A DNA stretch of 64,000 nt from contig CAYVTI010000007.1 of the NCBI GenBank assembly GCA_964454545.1, positions 8,454 through 72,453 on the forward strand, in the 5' to 3' direction. A model generated the notes under the pieces. The model was given only the letters and a program-made list of their open reading frames with translations. It did not search any database and was not told where the DNA came from. Shown in pieces: positions 43,825 through 52,400 of the stretch (positions within the stretch are counted from its first letter, which is position 1; each line of letters starts with the position of its first letter). The DNA is from JABCZZ01 sp964454545 (GTDB taxonomy: Bacteria; Pseudomonadota; Alphaproteobacteria; Rickettsiales; JABCZZ01). Both the position numbers and the translations under genes were made by a program.

Positions 43825-44541
43825 ATGATAGAAGGTCCGCTTAAAGGCCGTATAGCCCTTATCACCGGCGCATCGCGCGGCATTGGCGCAGCGGTGGCGA
43901 AACGCTTCGCTGCCGAGGGGGCGCACGTCATCCTGGTGGCGCGCACCGTGGGTGGCCTGGAAGCGGTGGATGATGAAATCAAAGCGCTGGGGGGCACGGC
44001 GACGCTCGCGGCGTTCGATCTGGCAGAATATGATAAAATCGATCAGTTAGGAGCCACTGTCTACCAGCGTTTCGGCAAGCTCGACATACTGGTTGGTAAT
44101 GCCGCCCTGCTGGGCGATCTTACGCCGCTTTCCCATGCCGATGCGGACATGTGGAACAGGGTGATGGCTATCAACCTCACGGCTAACTGGCGGCTTATCC
44201 GTAGCTGCGACAGGTTGCTTAAGGCAGCTGACGCGGGACGTGCCATCTTCGTCACCAGTGGTGTTGCCGAGGTGGTGCATCCTTACTGGGGAATGTATGC
44301 GGTGAGCAAGGCGGCGCTTGAAATGCTGGTAAATACGTACGCCGCGGAAGTGGCGAACACCTCTGTAAAAGTAAACATGATTGATCCCGGGGTGGTGCGT
44401 ACCTCCATGCGCGCAAGCGCTATGCCCGGCGAAGATCCGATGACCCTGCCGCCGCCTGATGCGATAACGGATGTTTTCGTAAGGCTTGCTTCGCCTGACT
44501 TTAACAAGAACGGTGAACGGCTGGAAGTGCACGTCAGATAA
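43825..44541 (+). CDS. SDR family oxidoreductase
   Basis: The 238-aa classical short-chain dehydrogenase has the NAD(P) motif TGASRGIGAAVA, NAALLGDLTPL in place of NAG, the serine in FVTSGVAEVV and the active-site MYAVSKAALE (YxxxK). It is close in size and layout to FabG-like reductases, but the substrate is unknown. It overlaps the ferredoxin gene on the other strand by 8 nt. Confidence 0.88.
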   Translation: MIEGPLKGRIALITGASRGIGAAVAKRFAAEGAHVILVARTVGGLEAVDDEIKALGGTATLAAFDLAEYDKIDQLGATVYQRFGKLDILVGNAALLGDLTPLSHADADMWNRVMAINLTANWRLIRSCDRLLKAADAGRAIFVTSGVAEVVHPYWGMYAVSKAALEMLVNTYAAEVANTSVKVNMIDPGVVRTSMRASAMPGEDPMTLPPPDAITDVFVRLASPDFNKNGERLEVHVR

Positions 44542-44839
44542 CGAGTCTCTTGACAATTCTGCCGTTCTGCAGGTGTTCGCTTATGACCTCGTCGATGTCT
44601 TCTTTCGTCTTGCAGCTGTACCATACCCCTTCGGGGTAGATGACCATGCAGGGGCCGAGCTCGCAGCGGTCAAGGCACCCCGAAGTGTTTATGCGCGTCT
44701 TTGGGAGCTTCAATTCCTTTACGCGCGCTTTCATATAGTCGCGGAGTTGCTCTGCGCCTTTTTCCGCGCAGCATCCGCGCGAATGCCCCGGATCGCGGCG
44801 ATTAGTGCAGCAGAACACATGCGATTTATAAAAAGACAT
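44534..44839 (-). CDS. Thioredoxin-like [2Fe-2S] ferredoxin
   Basis: The 101-aa protein has the cluster cysteines C-x-..-GCC near the N-terminus and SGCLDRCELGPCMVIYPEGVWY in the middle, the pattern of thioredoxin-like [2Fe-2S] ferredoxins (NuoE-like fold). It probably moves electrons or stores Fe-S clusters; partners are not evident. It lies 112 nt downstream of bamD on the same strand, and could be cotranscribed with virB8-virB9-bamD. Confidence 0.88.
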   Translation of the reverse strand: MSFYKSHVFCCTNRRDPGHSRGCCAEKGAEQLRDYMKARVKELKLPKTRINTSGCLDRCELGPCMVIYPEGVWYSCKTKEDIDEVISEHLQNGRIVKRLVI

Positions 44840-44951
44840 TCCTTAATCCTATCGTTGGCTTGCAGTCAGCAGGCCGCATTCTTTAGTCGCCGAAGGCGTC
44901 AGGCTCATCGCGAAGGTCAGAAGACCGGAGCGGGAGCGATTTAAAATTCTA

Positions 44952-45761
44952 CTACCACGGCAATATTTTATCGACCAGATTTCTTTTCCCACCCTCCGGC
45001 GGCAGCGGTTCGCCGTGCATGTCGGCAAAGCTGTCCTTATACCAGGAGCTGCTTGGATAGTTGTAACCAAGAACTGCGGCGTATTTCTGAGCTTGATCCA
45101 CTATGCCCAGCTTCAGGTAGCATTCAACGAGGCGGTGCAGCGCTTCCGGCGTATGGCTGGTCGTCTGGTATTTCTCTACTACGACACGGAAACGATTGAT
45201 GGCCGCAAGATAATCCTGGTGCCTTTCATAATAACGGCCAATTTCCATTTCCTTGCCGGCGAGGTGATCGCTCACCAGATCCAGTTTTATCTTGGCATCG
45301 CGTGCGTATTCGCTGTCAGGGAAGCGCTGAATCTCTTCGCCGAGCGCCTGCTGTGCCTGCAGGGTTACCTTCTGATCGCGTCCTACGTCGGTAATCTGCA
45401 CATAATAGCACATGGCCTTGAGATAGAAAGCGTAGGGCGTATTGCTGTTAGTGGGATGCTGTTTGACGAAACGGTCGAGATCGTTAATCGCAGCGTCAAA
45501 TTTCAGATCCCGGTAAGAAGCATAGGCCGCCATAATTTCCGCGCGCAGCGCCCATTCCGAATAGCTATGCTGGCGCTCGACTTCCTCAAAGCCCGATATG
45601 GCTTCCTTGTAGTCATGTTCCTGCAGCTTGGCCAGGGCGTCGTTATAGAGTTTCTCAGCGGATTGCGGGGGCTTTGTCTTGTCATCATCTTTCTTACTGC
45701 TGCATGCGGAAAATGCAAACAGTCCGGCAACTAGCAGAAAGACATAAGCCAGGCGCCCCAT
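44952..45761 (-). CDS. bamD: Outer-membrane assembly lipoprotein BamD
   Basis: BamD is an essential lipoprotein of the BAM complex that inserts outer-membrane beta-barrels. The 269-aa protein has a lipobox (LFAFSAC, Cys20) and TPR-like helical repeats typical of BamD (SAEKLYNDALAKLQEHDYKEA, LHRLVECYLKLG). It is normally near lpxC/recN in alphaproteobacteria; here it follows virB9 by 1 nt, so it is in an operon with T4SS genes. Confidence 0.92.
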   Translation of the reverse strand: MGRLAYVFLLVAGLFAFSACSSKKDDDKTKPPQSAEKLYNDALAKLQEHDYKEAISGFEEVERQHSYSEWALRAEIMAAYASYRDLKFDAAINDLDRFVKQHPTNSNTPYAFYLKAMCYYVQITDVGRDQKVTLQAQQALGEEIQRFPDSEYARDAKIKLDLVSDHLAGKEMEIGRYYERHQDYLAAINRFRVVVEKYQTTSHTPEALHRLVECYLKLGIVDQAQKYAAVLGYNYPSSSWYKDSFADMHGEPLPPEGGKRNLVDKILPW

Positions 45762-45762
45762 A

Positions 45763-46635
45763 TTATTTTACGGCATTGCTCGGGCCGGAAGCCGGCGAAG
45801 AGGGATAACTGCTGCTCTTGCCGTTACCAAACCAGCTGCTCCACCAGGATTTTTCTTCACTGGATCTGGCATAATGCGCGTCCTTCATGGCTTCATTGAA
45901 TACGCAGACCACGCTCTTACCGTGCCTTAAGGTATAACGCGCGCCCACTCTCTCAACTACAATGTAGGGTCCACGTGCGCGGTAATTCAGCACCGATTCG
46001 TTGCCTTCCTTGTCCACCAGGTAGAACGCTGGTATCTCGGCGTTGATATCATGGAACTGGAAGTAGGTGAACTCACCGTCATCGAAAATCCGGATAGGCG
46101 ATATGTCATCCGAGCCGCTGATAGTGTAGCGGAAATTGTACTTGTTCAAATCTTCCTGCTCCAGATCAGGAACGTGATCCAAGGTGTTGGCGCTGAGGGA
46201 AGCCGCTGACGTATCATCACTCGGGTATACGATGCGCAGCTCAAAAATAAGGTTCTTGTCGCTGATATCCTTCGCTTCAGCGGCATGGAGCTCAAAGAAA
46301 TAGGTATGCTTGTTGGTGATAAGCGTCATGTTGGTTGTGGCATCCTGTTCAATCGGTTTCAGGAACAGGCGGTTTCCTACCGGGTTCATCTGCCACGCTA
46401 CGGAATCGCCCAGCGATATGGTGCCTACCTGCTCGTCGTCCGCAAACACGATGTTAGACTGGAAGCGGTAATAGCCGGTGAATTTAATGACCTCGTTCGG
46501 GCTGTATATAACGGTCTTGATGCGCGCATCCGTGGCGATGGGAACGGGGTTGAGAAGAGCATCCGCCGGCTGTGCCGCGAGTAGTGTAAATGACAATATA
46601 CCAACAAAACCGAGGCAGCATTTCATAATATTCAT
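45763..46635 (-). CDS. VirB9/TrbG family type IV secretion protein
   Basis: The 290-aa protein has a signal peptide (about 1-26, ending PADALLNP) and the VirB9 N-terminal beta domain (RIKTVIYSPNEVIKFTGYY, TNMTLITNKHTYFFEL) plus the C-terminal VirB7-binding part (FDDGEFTYFQF, GKSVVCVFN). VirB9 forms the outer-membrane core of type IV secretion systems with VirB7 and VirB10, neither of which is here. Its start overlaps virB8 by 4 nt (ATGA). Confidence 0.9.
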   Translation of the reverse strand: MNIMKCCLGFVGILSFTLLAAQPADALLNPVPIATDARIKTVIYSPNEVIKFTGYYRFQSNIVFADDEQVGTISLGDSVAWQMNPVGNRLFLKPIEQDATTNMTLITNKHTYFFELHAAEAKDISDKNLIFELRIVYPSDDTSAASLSANTLDHVPDLEQEDLNKYNFRYTISGSDDISPIRIFDDGEFTYFQFHDINAEIPAFYLVDKEGNESVLNYRARGPYIVVERVGARYTLRHGKSVVCVFNEAMKDAHYARSSEEKSWWSSWFGNGKSSSYPSSPASGPSNAVK

Positions 46636-47414
46636 TCGAGCAACTCTTTCCGTTGATAGTCCGACACTATAAATGTCATCGGAACAAATTCCTTTCCTTC
46701 ACCGCTACCCTTCGTATCCCCTTCCGTCAAGCCCAAAAATTTCGGGTCGTGATTCTGGGCGTCTCCCGGTTCTGAGAATTTAAAGTCGGTATATGTATAG
46801 GTTATGTCGGCCCTCCATTTAGTGTGCTGGACCGTTTTCTTCGTTACCACTGACACTACGGATGCTTCATATATGACTTTGGCATGAGATATTTCAGTGC
46901 CGCGCTCAAACTCTATCGAATCGATGTCGATGACGCGATTTGCCAAATCGGTATACTGGTGATAGGGGCTTAAGGGATTGACCGCATCGATCTCTCTTTT
47001 ATAAATATCGAACACCTGCGGCGTGCTGTAATTCCATATGTGGCGGTAGCGGGATTCATATTGCGGGAGATTATATGCCTCCCGCGTGGTGACGTAATCC
47101 CCAAGCATGTATTTCATCACAGCTATGTTCCTGTCTTCTTCGGGGGACGCAGCGAGCCTTTTAATGCGCGGTATGTTGTCCCATACGTCATCGACGTAGA
47201 CGGGGAAAGGAATGCGCGGGCGCAAAGGAGAAATCCTTATTAACGCGCTTGTTGCAAAATAAAGGGTTACAACAGACAGCGCGACAATCACTATGTAATA
47301 ACTGCGTTCCGCAATGGGCGAGTGGAAAATATCGGAATACCACTTGCGCGCGGCTATATAGTAAGTGCCGTCTTCTATTTTTTTTGCCAGCGCTTCTTTC
47401 TCTGCATCATCCAT
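46632..47414 (-). CDS. VirB8 family type IV secretion protein
   Basis: The 260-aa protein has a cytoplasmic N-terminus, one membrane helix (about 40-62) and a periplasmic VirB8 domain with the YxxxYxxIWNYST.., YKREIDAVNPLSPY pattern. VirB8 is an inner-membrane assembly factor of T4SS channels. It is followed by virB9 in the same operon, then bamD; no other T4SS genes are in this window. The isolated virB8-virB9 pair resembles the scattered vir genes of Rickettsiales. Confidence 0.9.
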   Translation of the reverse strand: MDDAEKEALAKKIEDGTYYIAARKWYSDIFHSPIAERSYYIVIVALSVVTLYFATSALIRISPLRPRIPFPVYVDDVWDNIPRIKRLAASPEEDRNIAVMKYMLGDYVTTREAYNLPQYESRYRHIWNYSTPQVFDIYKREIDAVNPLSPYHQYTDLANRVIDIDSIEFERGTEISHAKVIYEASVVSVVTKKTVQHTKWRADITYTYTDFKFSEPGDAQNHDPKFLGLTEGDTKGSGEGKEFVPMTFIVSDYQRKELLE

Positions 47415-47565
47415 GTATTCTCTTTTTAAATTAGCCGATGCCGAAAAACAAGCCGGAAATATAAAAACAGGGCTATGTCAGAAAGTGTTTTTATCACTGT
47501 TGCCGTACAGTGCCAATTGCAGAATTTTTCAAAATAATTAAGAAAATTCTTTCATTTAGAGTTTT

Positions 47566-47752
47566 TTTGGTATAAGTATCGTAATCCGCGTGGCGGGCCA
47601 ATATGGCCTGTTGCACGGTAGGATTGAATAAATTTGCTGGACTTGACGCCTTGCGGAATAGCGATTGAAGGATTTCTTCACCCGGTTCCATAAGGTGGGA
47701 GGCCTCGGTTTTTTTGTTCTGATTAGTTTAAATTACAAGAGGTTTTCTATTT
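47566..47752 (+). promoter_or_regulatory. Leader and possible promoter of the cold-shock gene
   Basis: TGG-TATAAG (47568-47576) is an extended -10 match, with no clear -35. A start near 47583 would give a leader of about 170 nt, as is common for cold-shock genes, and it contains a small GGCC/GGCC hairpin (about 47598-47611). Sequence match only. The rest of 47415-47565 is AT-rich and holds nothing I can name. Confidence 0.35.
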
Positions 47753-47959
47753 ATGTCTACTGGTATCGTTAAGTGGTTCAACACCATTAAAGGTTACGGC
47801 TTCATTCAACCTGAAGATGGGTCGAAGGACGTATTCGTTCATATTTCTGCCGTGCAAAAAGCTGGGCTTCGCACTCTGATGGAAGGCCAGAAGGTCGAAT
47901 TTGAAATTGCCATTGAAAAAGGCAAGTCATCGGCAGTCAATCTGAAAGTTGCTGCTTAA
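47753..47959 (+). CDS. cspA: Cold-shock protein (CspA family)
   Basis: The 68-aa protein is a single CSD domain with RNP1 (GYGFIQPED) and RNP2 (DVFVHISA). Cold-shock proteins bind single-stranded RNA or DNA and act as RNA chaperones. A long leader and a strong terminator flank it, so it is a single-gene unit. Confidence 0.96.
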   Translation: MSTGIVKWFNTIKGYGFIQPEDGSKDVFVHISAVQKAGLRTLMEGQKVEFEIAIEKGKSSAVNLKVAA

Positions 47960-48023
47960 ACCATAATGTTACCAAGGGGTACGTCTTTACGAAGGCGTGC
48001 TTTGTCGTAATGTTCTGAAGAAG

Positions 48024-48050
48024 AAGGGGTGCGCTGCACCTCTTTTTTTT
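48024..48050 (+). terminator. Rho-independent terminator after cspA
   Basis: AGGGGTGC / GCACCTCT stem (one G-T pair) with a GCT loop, followed by eight Ts. It lies 65 nt after the cspA stop. Confidence 0.88.
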
Positions 48051-48084
48051 GATCGTGATAGTATATAGGTCTATACTTTAGAAT

Positions 48085-48681
48085 ATGCTGACCCATCTTG
48101 TAACCGATATAGGTGACAGCGCCGTTATTGCCGGGATTACCCTGGCAGGAATGATATACCTGCTGCAGTCCCGCTGCTATAGAAGCGCCACTGCGCTGGC
48201 CGCTTCTTTTGTCGGAACCGGCCTGCTTATCGGGTGCGCCAAACTGCTCTTCCTTGGATGCAACGGGCATCTGGCGGATTACGATATCCACTCTCCGAGC
48301 GGCCATACGGCTTTATCGGTTGCCGTGTTTGGGACATGTACCCTGCTTGTATCGCAGAAGCAGGCGCGGTGGCGGTGTTATGCTTTAGGAATAGTTTTTT
48401 TACTGTTTGTAACTGCTATTGCAATGACACGGGTGATGCTTGGCTGCCATACGGTTGCGGAAGTTGTTCTGGGCGGCCTTATCGGCGCTGTCACATTATT
48501 GTCCGTATACGTATTCCTGAAGCGTTCCCGCGATGTGCCGGAATATGACAGGACCGTGTTCGCCGTTTTAATGATTTCAATTATGGCCGCATTATACAGT
48601 GTGCATTTTCCAGCTGAGAACTATATCCGGCTTATTGCACACTATATGAAAATGCATATGCCGGTGTGCGCTACTTCATAG
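48085..48681 (+). CDS. PAP2-family phosphatase, membrane-bound
   Basis: The 198-aa protein has about five membrane helices and the PAP2 active-site motifs SPSGHTA and TRVMLGCHTVAEVVLG (the SRxxxxxHxxxD-type site, with Thr-Arg and His but Glu in place of Asp). It may dephosphorylate undecaprenyl pyrophosphate or a phosphatidate. It is convergent with the ankyrin-protein gene, overlapping by 11 nt. Confidence 0.8.
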   Translation: MLTHLVTDIGDSAVIAGITLAGMIYLLQSRCYRSATALAASFVGTGLLIGCAKLLFLGCNGHLADYDIHSPSGHTALSVAVFGTCTLLVSQKQARWRCYALGIVFLLFVTAIAMTRVMLGCHTVAEVVLGGLIGAVTLLSVYVFLKRSRDVPEYDRTVFAVLMISIMAALYSVHFPAENYIRLIAHYMKMHMPVCATS

Positions 48682-49558
48682 TGCTGGGCGCGAAATCAAC
48701 TTCCACGTCATCGGCGATTTTCTTGCAGCGGCTGTTTGCGTCATCCGCGCTGCCTACGCCCTGGCTTCTGCGGTTGCTGTTGGAGATCATGGCGTCCAGT
48801 ATGCCAAAGATTTTTTTCGCCGCGCCGTCCGATACGCGCTTTAAATCCTCCTGCGGCGTTTTGGGATAGTAAGTCTGCAACTGCTGCACCAGATTGCTCA
48901 AATCAGATTTTACCTGATCAATTTTACCCTGGATTTCCTTATCCCTGTCGGATTCCTGGCGCGATCCCAGCACGAAGTGCCAGTACTGGTAGGCGCAGCT
49001 GTCGAAGACATACCTGTACACAATCCCTTTGAACTTTTCCGGGCTGCGCTCTCTATCGGCCAGCTCTTTTTCCTTATCGAATTTGGCCTGAAGTATCTTG
49101 ATAATATCCTGATCATGGTTCTCCCGGGCGATCTCCAGCAGCGTCCTGCCGCTGGGGGACTTGATATGATAATCGGCATTCTTGTCGATAAGATCGGTGA
49201 CGATTTCGGGCTTGTTGTTGAGTACCGCGCTTACTATCGGATAAAGGCCGGAACGATCATAGACATTGGGATTGGCGCCTTTGTCCAGAAGCGCTTTCAC
49301 GATTGCGGCAGACTGCTCATCATCCCTGCCTATGGCGACAGAAATGGCATATTCCCCAGTATTGCTGACAGCATTCGGGTTTGCGCCTTTGTCGAGCAGT
49401 ATTTTTATATCATCCACCCTTCCGAAGTTGATGCGGTAGATGAGGTCGTCATCCAGGGAATAAGGTGGTTGCTGGGCATACGCGTGTGCGGTAAAGAATA
49501 TCAGCAGCGCGGTAATAAGGCGGCAGCGCCTCTTGAATTTGCCCATAGATTGCTCCAT
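48671..49558 (-). CDS. Ankyrin-repeat protein with signal peptide
   Basis: The 295-aa protein has a signal peptide (about 12-28, ending HAYAQQ) and three ankyrin repeats (about 35-160; LLDKGANPNA, LLDKGANPNVYDRSGLYP, SPSGRTLLEIA). A helical C-terminal region follows. Ankyrin proteins are common in host-associated bacteria and can act on hosts, but exported periplasmic ankyrin proteins also exist. The upstream ATG at 49546 (MGKFKRR) is an alternative start. Confidence 0.82.
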   Translation of the reverse strand: MEQSMGKFKRRCRLITALLIFFTAHAYAQQPPYSLDDDLIYRINFGRVDDIKILLDKGANPNAVSNTGEYAISVAIGRDDEQSAAIVKALLDKGANPNVYDRSGLYPIVSAVLNNKPEIVTDLIDKNADYHIKSPSGRTLLEIARENHDQDIIKILQAKFDKEKELADRERSPEKFKGIVYRYVFDSCAYQYWHFVLGSRQESDRDKEIQGKIDQVKSDLSNLVQQLQTYYPKTPQEDLKRVSDGAAKKIFGILDAMISNSNRRSQGVGSADDANSRCKKIADDVEVDFAPSTMK

Positions 49559-49602
49559 ATCATGTACGAAATACCGTTAACTATGGAACAATTATATAAG
49601 AG

Positions 49603-51477
49603 ATGTCTATGACAAACAAGCATACGTTTAGCGCAGAAATCAGTAAGTTGCTTAAACTCATGATCCATTCGCTCTACACCAACAAGGATATATTCCTGCG
49701 CGAATTGATTTCCAATGCCTCCGATGCCTGCGATAAGCTGCGTTACCTGGCGGTGACCGAGCCACAGTTGCTTGGGGATGATGCCCAGCTTAAAATTACC
49801 ATTCTTTCCGATAAGCAAAACAAGACTGTCACCATTTTCGACAACGGCATCGGCATGAACCGCGAAGATCTGGTGGCGCACCTGGGTACCATCGCCAAGT
49901 CCGGCACGCAGGAGTTCCTGAATAGCCTGACGGGAGACGCCAAGAAAGACATGCCGCTTATCGGCCAGTTCGGCGTCGGTTTCTATTCCGCCTTTATCGT
50001 TTCAAACAAGGTCAGGGTGGAAAGCCGCAAGGCAGGCGAGGGGCAGGGATATTTCTGGGAGTCGGACGGCGAAGGCGAATTTGCCGTTGGTGACGTGGAT
50101 AAGGTGACGCGTGGAACGAAAATCACCTTATATATAAAAGAAGGGGAAGAAGAATATCTGGATAAATTCCGCCTGCGTCACATCGCGCAGACCTATTCGG
50201 ATCATATTTCCTTCCCGATAGAATATGTGGATGGGGATGGGAAAGCGGAGACCGTCAATAAGGCTTCCGCGCTCTGGATGCGCCCGAAATCGGAAATAAC
50301 CGAAGAGCAGTACAAGGAATTCTATCACCATATCGCGCATTCGCCGGACACGCCGTGGATGAAGCTCCACAATAAGGCGGAAGGTGCTGTGGAATATACC
50401 AACCTCTTATTCATTCCTTCCATCCAGCCTTTCGATCTGTTCCACCCCGACAGGAAGCGCCGCGTGAAACTCTATGTGAAGCGCGTGTTCATCACCGATG
50501 AAGGGACGGATATCATCCCGCATTACCTGCGTTTCCTGCGCGGCGTGATCGATTCCGAGGATCTGCCGCTTAACATCAGCCGCGAAACGCTGCAGCAGAA
50601 TCCGGTATTGATCCGGATACGCGATTCGGTCGTCAGGCGCGTGCTGTCCGAACTCACCAAACAGGCGGAAAAAGATCCCGAGGATTACACCGCCTTCTGG
50701 AAAAATTTCGGCGCGGTCCTGAAAGAAGGATTATGCGAGGCGATAGCGCCGAAGGAGCAAATTCTGGGCGCCAGCCGCTTTTACAGCACGACGGGCGACA
50801 AACTGGTAAGTCTCGATGAATATATTGCGCGCATGAAGCCGTCACAGGAGCATGTCTTCTACCTGACCGGTGACAGTATCGAGAGCCTGAAGCGCAGCCC
50901 GCAGCTGGAAGGATTCAGGAAGCGCGGCGTGGAAGTCCTGCTGTTTGCTGACCATGTGGATGATTTCTGGGTCAACGTCGTGCCCGCTTACAAGGACAAG
51001 CCGTTTATGTCGGTCACCCGCAGCAACGCCGAGCTGGATAAGATAGAGGGTGAAGTGAAGGAAGAGGGAAGCCGGGAAGCCGGGAATCAGGAATTGGCTT
51101 CGCTCGTTGACGTGCTGAAGAAAATATATGGCAGCGAAGTGAAAAACGTGCGCACCACGCATAAACTGGCGGAAAGCGCAGTCTGTCTTGCGGTGGATGA
51201 AGGAGCGATGGATATCCGGCTTGAGCGTTTCCTGCGCGAGCAGAAGCAGCTCAGCACCACCTATTCCAAGATACTGGAGATTAATCCTGAGCACGATATC
51301 GTGAGATACCTTGCAGATAAAGTGAAGAATGGCGCGGGTGAAAATGATCCGGTCTTGCGCGATGTCGCTTTCCTGCTGCTCGATCAGGCGCGAATCATGC
51401 AGGGCGAGGAAATCTCCGATCCGGCGCTGTTCTCGCTGCGGATGAATAAATTCCTGAGCAGGAGTCTTGCGGCTTAA
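49603..51477 (+). CDS. htpG: Chaperone HtpG (Hsp90)
   Basis: HtpG is the bacterial Hsp90 ATPase chaperone. The 624-aa protein has the GHKL ATP-binding motifs ELISNASDACDKLRYL, DNGIGM and GQFGVGFYSAF, a middle domain, and a C-terminal dimerisation domain. A second in-frame ATG (49609) is an alternative start. At residues about 488-497 (EEGSREAGNQ) the coding DNA contains an 8-nt unit repeat (51066-51091). Confidence 0.95.
   Translation: MSMTNKHTFSAEISKLLKLMIHSLYTNKDIFLRELISNASDACDKLRYLAVTEPQLLGDDAQLKITILSDKQNKTVTIFDNGIGMNREDLVAHLGTIAKSGTQEFLNSLTGDAKKDMPLIGQFGVGFYSAFIVSNKVRVESRKAGEGQGYFWESDGEGEFAVGDVDKVTRGTKITLYIKEGEEEYLDKFRLRHIAQTYSDHISFPIEYVDGDGKAETVNKASALWMRPKSEITEEQYKEFYHHIAHSPDTPWMKLHNKAEGAVEYTNLLFIPSIQPFDLFHPDRKRRVKLYVKRVFITDEGTDIIPHYLRFLRGVIDSEDLPLNISRETLQQNPVLIRIRDSVVRRVLSELTKQAEKDPEDYTAFWKNFGAVLKEGLCEAIAPKEQILGASRFYSTTGDKLVSLDEYIARMKPSQEHVFYLTGDSIESLKRSPQLEGFRKRGVEVLLFADHVDDFWVNVVPAYKDKPFMSVTRSNAELDKIEGEVKEEGSREAGNQELASLVDVLKKIYGSEVKNVRTTHKLAESAVCLAVDEGAMDIRLERFLREQKQLSTTYSKILEINPEHDIVRYLADKVKNGAGENDPVLRDVAFLLLDQARIMQGEEISDPALFSLRMNKFLSRSLAA
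51066..51091. repeat. Octamer-unit repeat inside htpG
   Basis: GGGAAGCC-GGGAAGCC-GGGAATCA-GG: three 8-nt units, encoding part of GSREAGNQ. A related but variant member of the dispersed array family. Confidence 0.5.
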
Positions 51478-51735
51478 AGTTTATTCCGTGTTGTTACGTA
51501 GTGGTTGTGGCGTCACACTTCCTAGAGCATTTCTGCTATTTCAGAAAATGACGGTTTCGTTACGGATGTCTATATATGTCTCTTTCTCAAGATATTGGGA
51601 TACAAACCATCTTGTAACTTCATGTTATTTATTAATAAAATGTGACACACGCTTCATAAAAATTTAACATTGGTTAACAAAAATATTTGCTATTATATAA
51701 CAATTGGTATATATTCACTGCCCCATCAAGGTTGT
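51478..51735. other. AT-rich intergenic stretch after htpG
   Basis: I see no gene or terminator with certainty here. The ORF that begins at 51670 probably starts translation at ATG 51736 instead. Confidence 0.4.
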
Positions 51736-52044
51736 ATGTTTAAGCTTATGTATAAGCCGTTAATGTATAAGAGCCTGGCTTTCGTGAAGATCAACAGCCT
51801 TGTGGCGAAACTTTCCCTGTTTTGTACGGCAATCAGCACTATCGCCACGCTATATGATACCATCCAGACGGAAATGGGATGGGCGATAGACGTGGTGGGT
51901 GTCTCCGTTTATATGGTGGTGCGGGGATTTTCTTTTTATAGCTATGATAAGACCCAGCATATTCCGCCAGTGAAAAGGCGCAAATATTATGCATTCGTTT
52001 CCAGCCGTGTGACTTCAGGCGGCATGACGAAATCCGCTGAATAA
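51736..52044 (+). CDS. Hypothetical small membrane protein
   Basis: The product from ATG 51736 is 102 aa (MFKLMYKPLMYKSLAFV...) with one or two membrane segments (about 22-38 and 46-66) and a basic C-terminus. I recognise no family. Coding support is weak: the surrounding DNA is AT-rich, no strong ribosome-binding site is seen, and no neighbour suggests a role. Confidence 0.4.
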   Translation: MFKLMYKPLMYKSLAFVKINSLVAKLSLFCTAISTIATLYDTIQTEMGWAIDVVGVSVYMVVRGFSFYSYDKTQHIPPVKRRKYYAFVSSRVTSGGMTKSAE

Positions 52045-52138
52045 TATTCGCCGGTTTTTTCTGTAATTTGTCGCTCTATCCCGCAGTTTTCAAGGGAAAT
52101 TCCAATAATGTCACGGTCAAGGGGAGTTTGAAAAAATA

Positions 52139-52167
52139 TTGTCACCCTATTACTAGTGTGGTATAAC
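52139..52167 (+). promoter_or_regulatory. Sigma-70-like promoter in nrdA upstream region
   Basis: TTGTCA (52139-52144), 17-nt spacer, TATAAC (52162-52167). A stem-loop GGATCCCG/CGGGAACC (about 52184-52202) follows downstream of it. It is 230 nt before the nrdA ATG; the promoter at 52321 is closer. Confidence 0.5.
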
Positions 52168-52279
52168 ATTTGCTTGCTATATATGGATCCCGCAACGGGA
52201 ACCGGTTCAATCGATTGAGTAGCCGCATAAAAAAAAACATTATAAACGGTTTTATCCGGATTAAAAACAATCGCATCAA

Positions 52280-52326
52280 ATACTATATGTAGTAGTAGCG
52301 TGTGTTGTCTATACTAGATATTGACA
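52280..52326 (+). promoter_or_regulatory. Tandem NrdR boxes upstream of nrdA
   Basis: Two 16-bp boxes fit the NrdR consensus acaCwAtATaTwGtgt: ATACTATATGTAGTAG (52280-52295, 12 of 16) and ATACTAGATATTGACA (52311-52326, 11 of 16). Their starts are 31 bp apart, the usual spacing that puts NrdR on one face of the helix. The second box contains the -35 TTGACA. The ATP-cone repressor NrdR should therefore repress this operon when dATP is high. The nrdR gene is not in the window. Confidence 0.75.
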
Positions 52327-52348
52327 TCTATTGGGTGATAGTTATAAA
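52321..52348 (+). promoter_or_regulatory. Main nrdA promoter
   Basis: A perfect TTGACA (52321-52326), 16-nt spacer and TATAAA (52343-52348). It overlaps the second NrdR box, and transcription should start near 52355, about 46 nt before the ATG. Confidence 0.7.
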
Positions 52349-52400
52349 TTGGGATTTGCGCTGTAAAACAATAAAAAATGAAATCGAACAAGGGAGATTT

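Noticed and set aside
45763..47414. Complete type IV secretion operon
   Set aside because: Only virB8 and virB9 are present; the flanks are bamD and cspA.
47494..47691. 65-codon minus-strand ORF upstream of cspA
   Set aside because: It overlaps the probable cspA promoter and leader, lacks a ribosome-binding site and shows no recognisable motif.
52302..52400. Longer NrdA start at 52302
   Set aside because: The extra residues are encoded by the promoter and NrdR-box region, and the ATG at 52401 has a proper ribosome-binding site.
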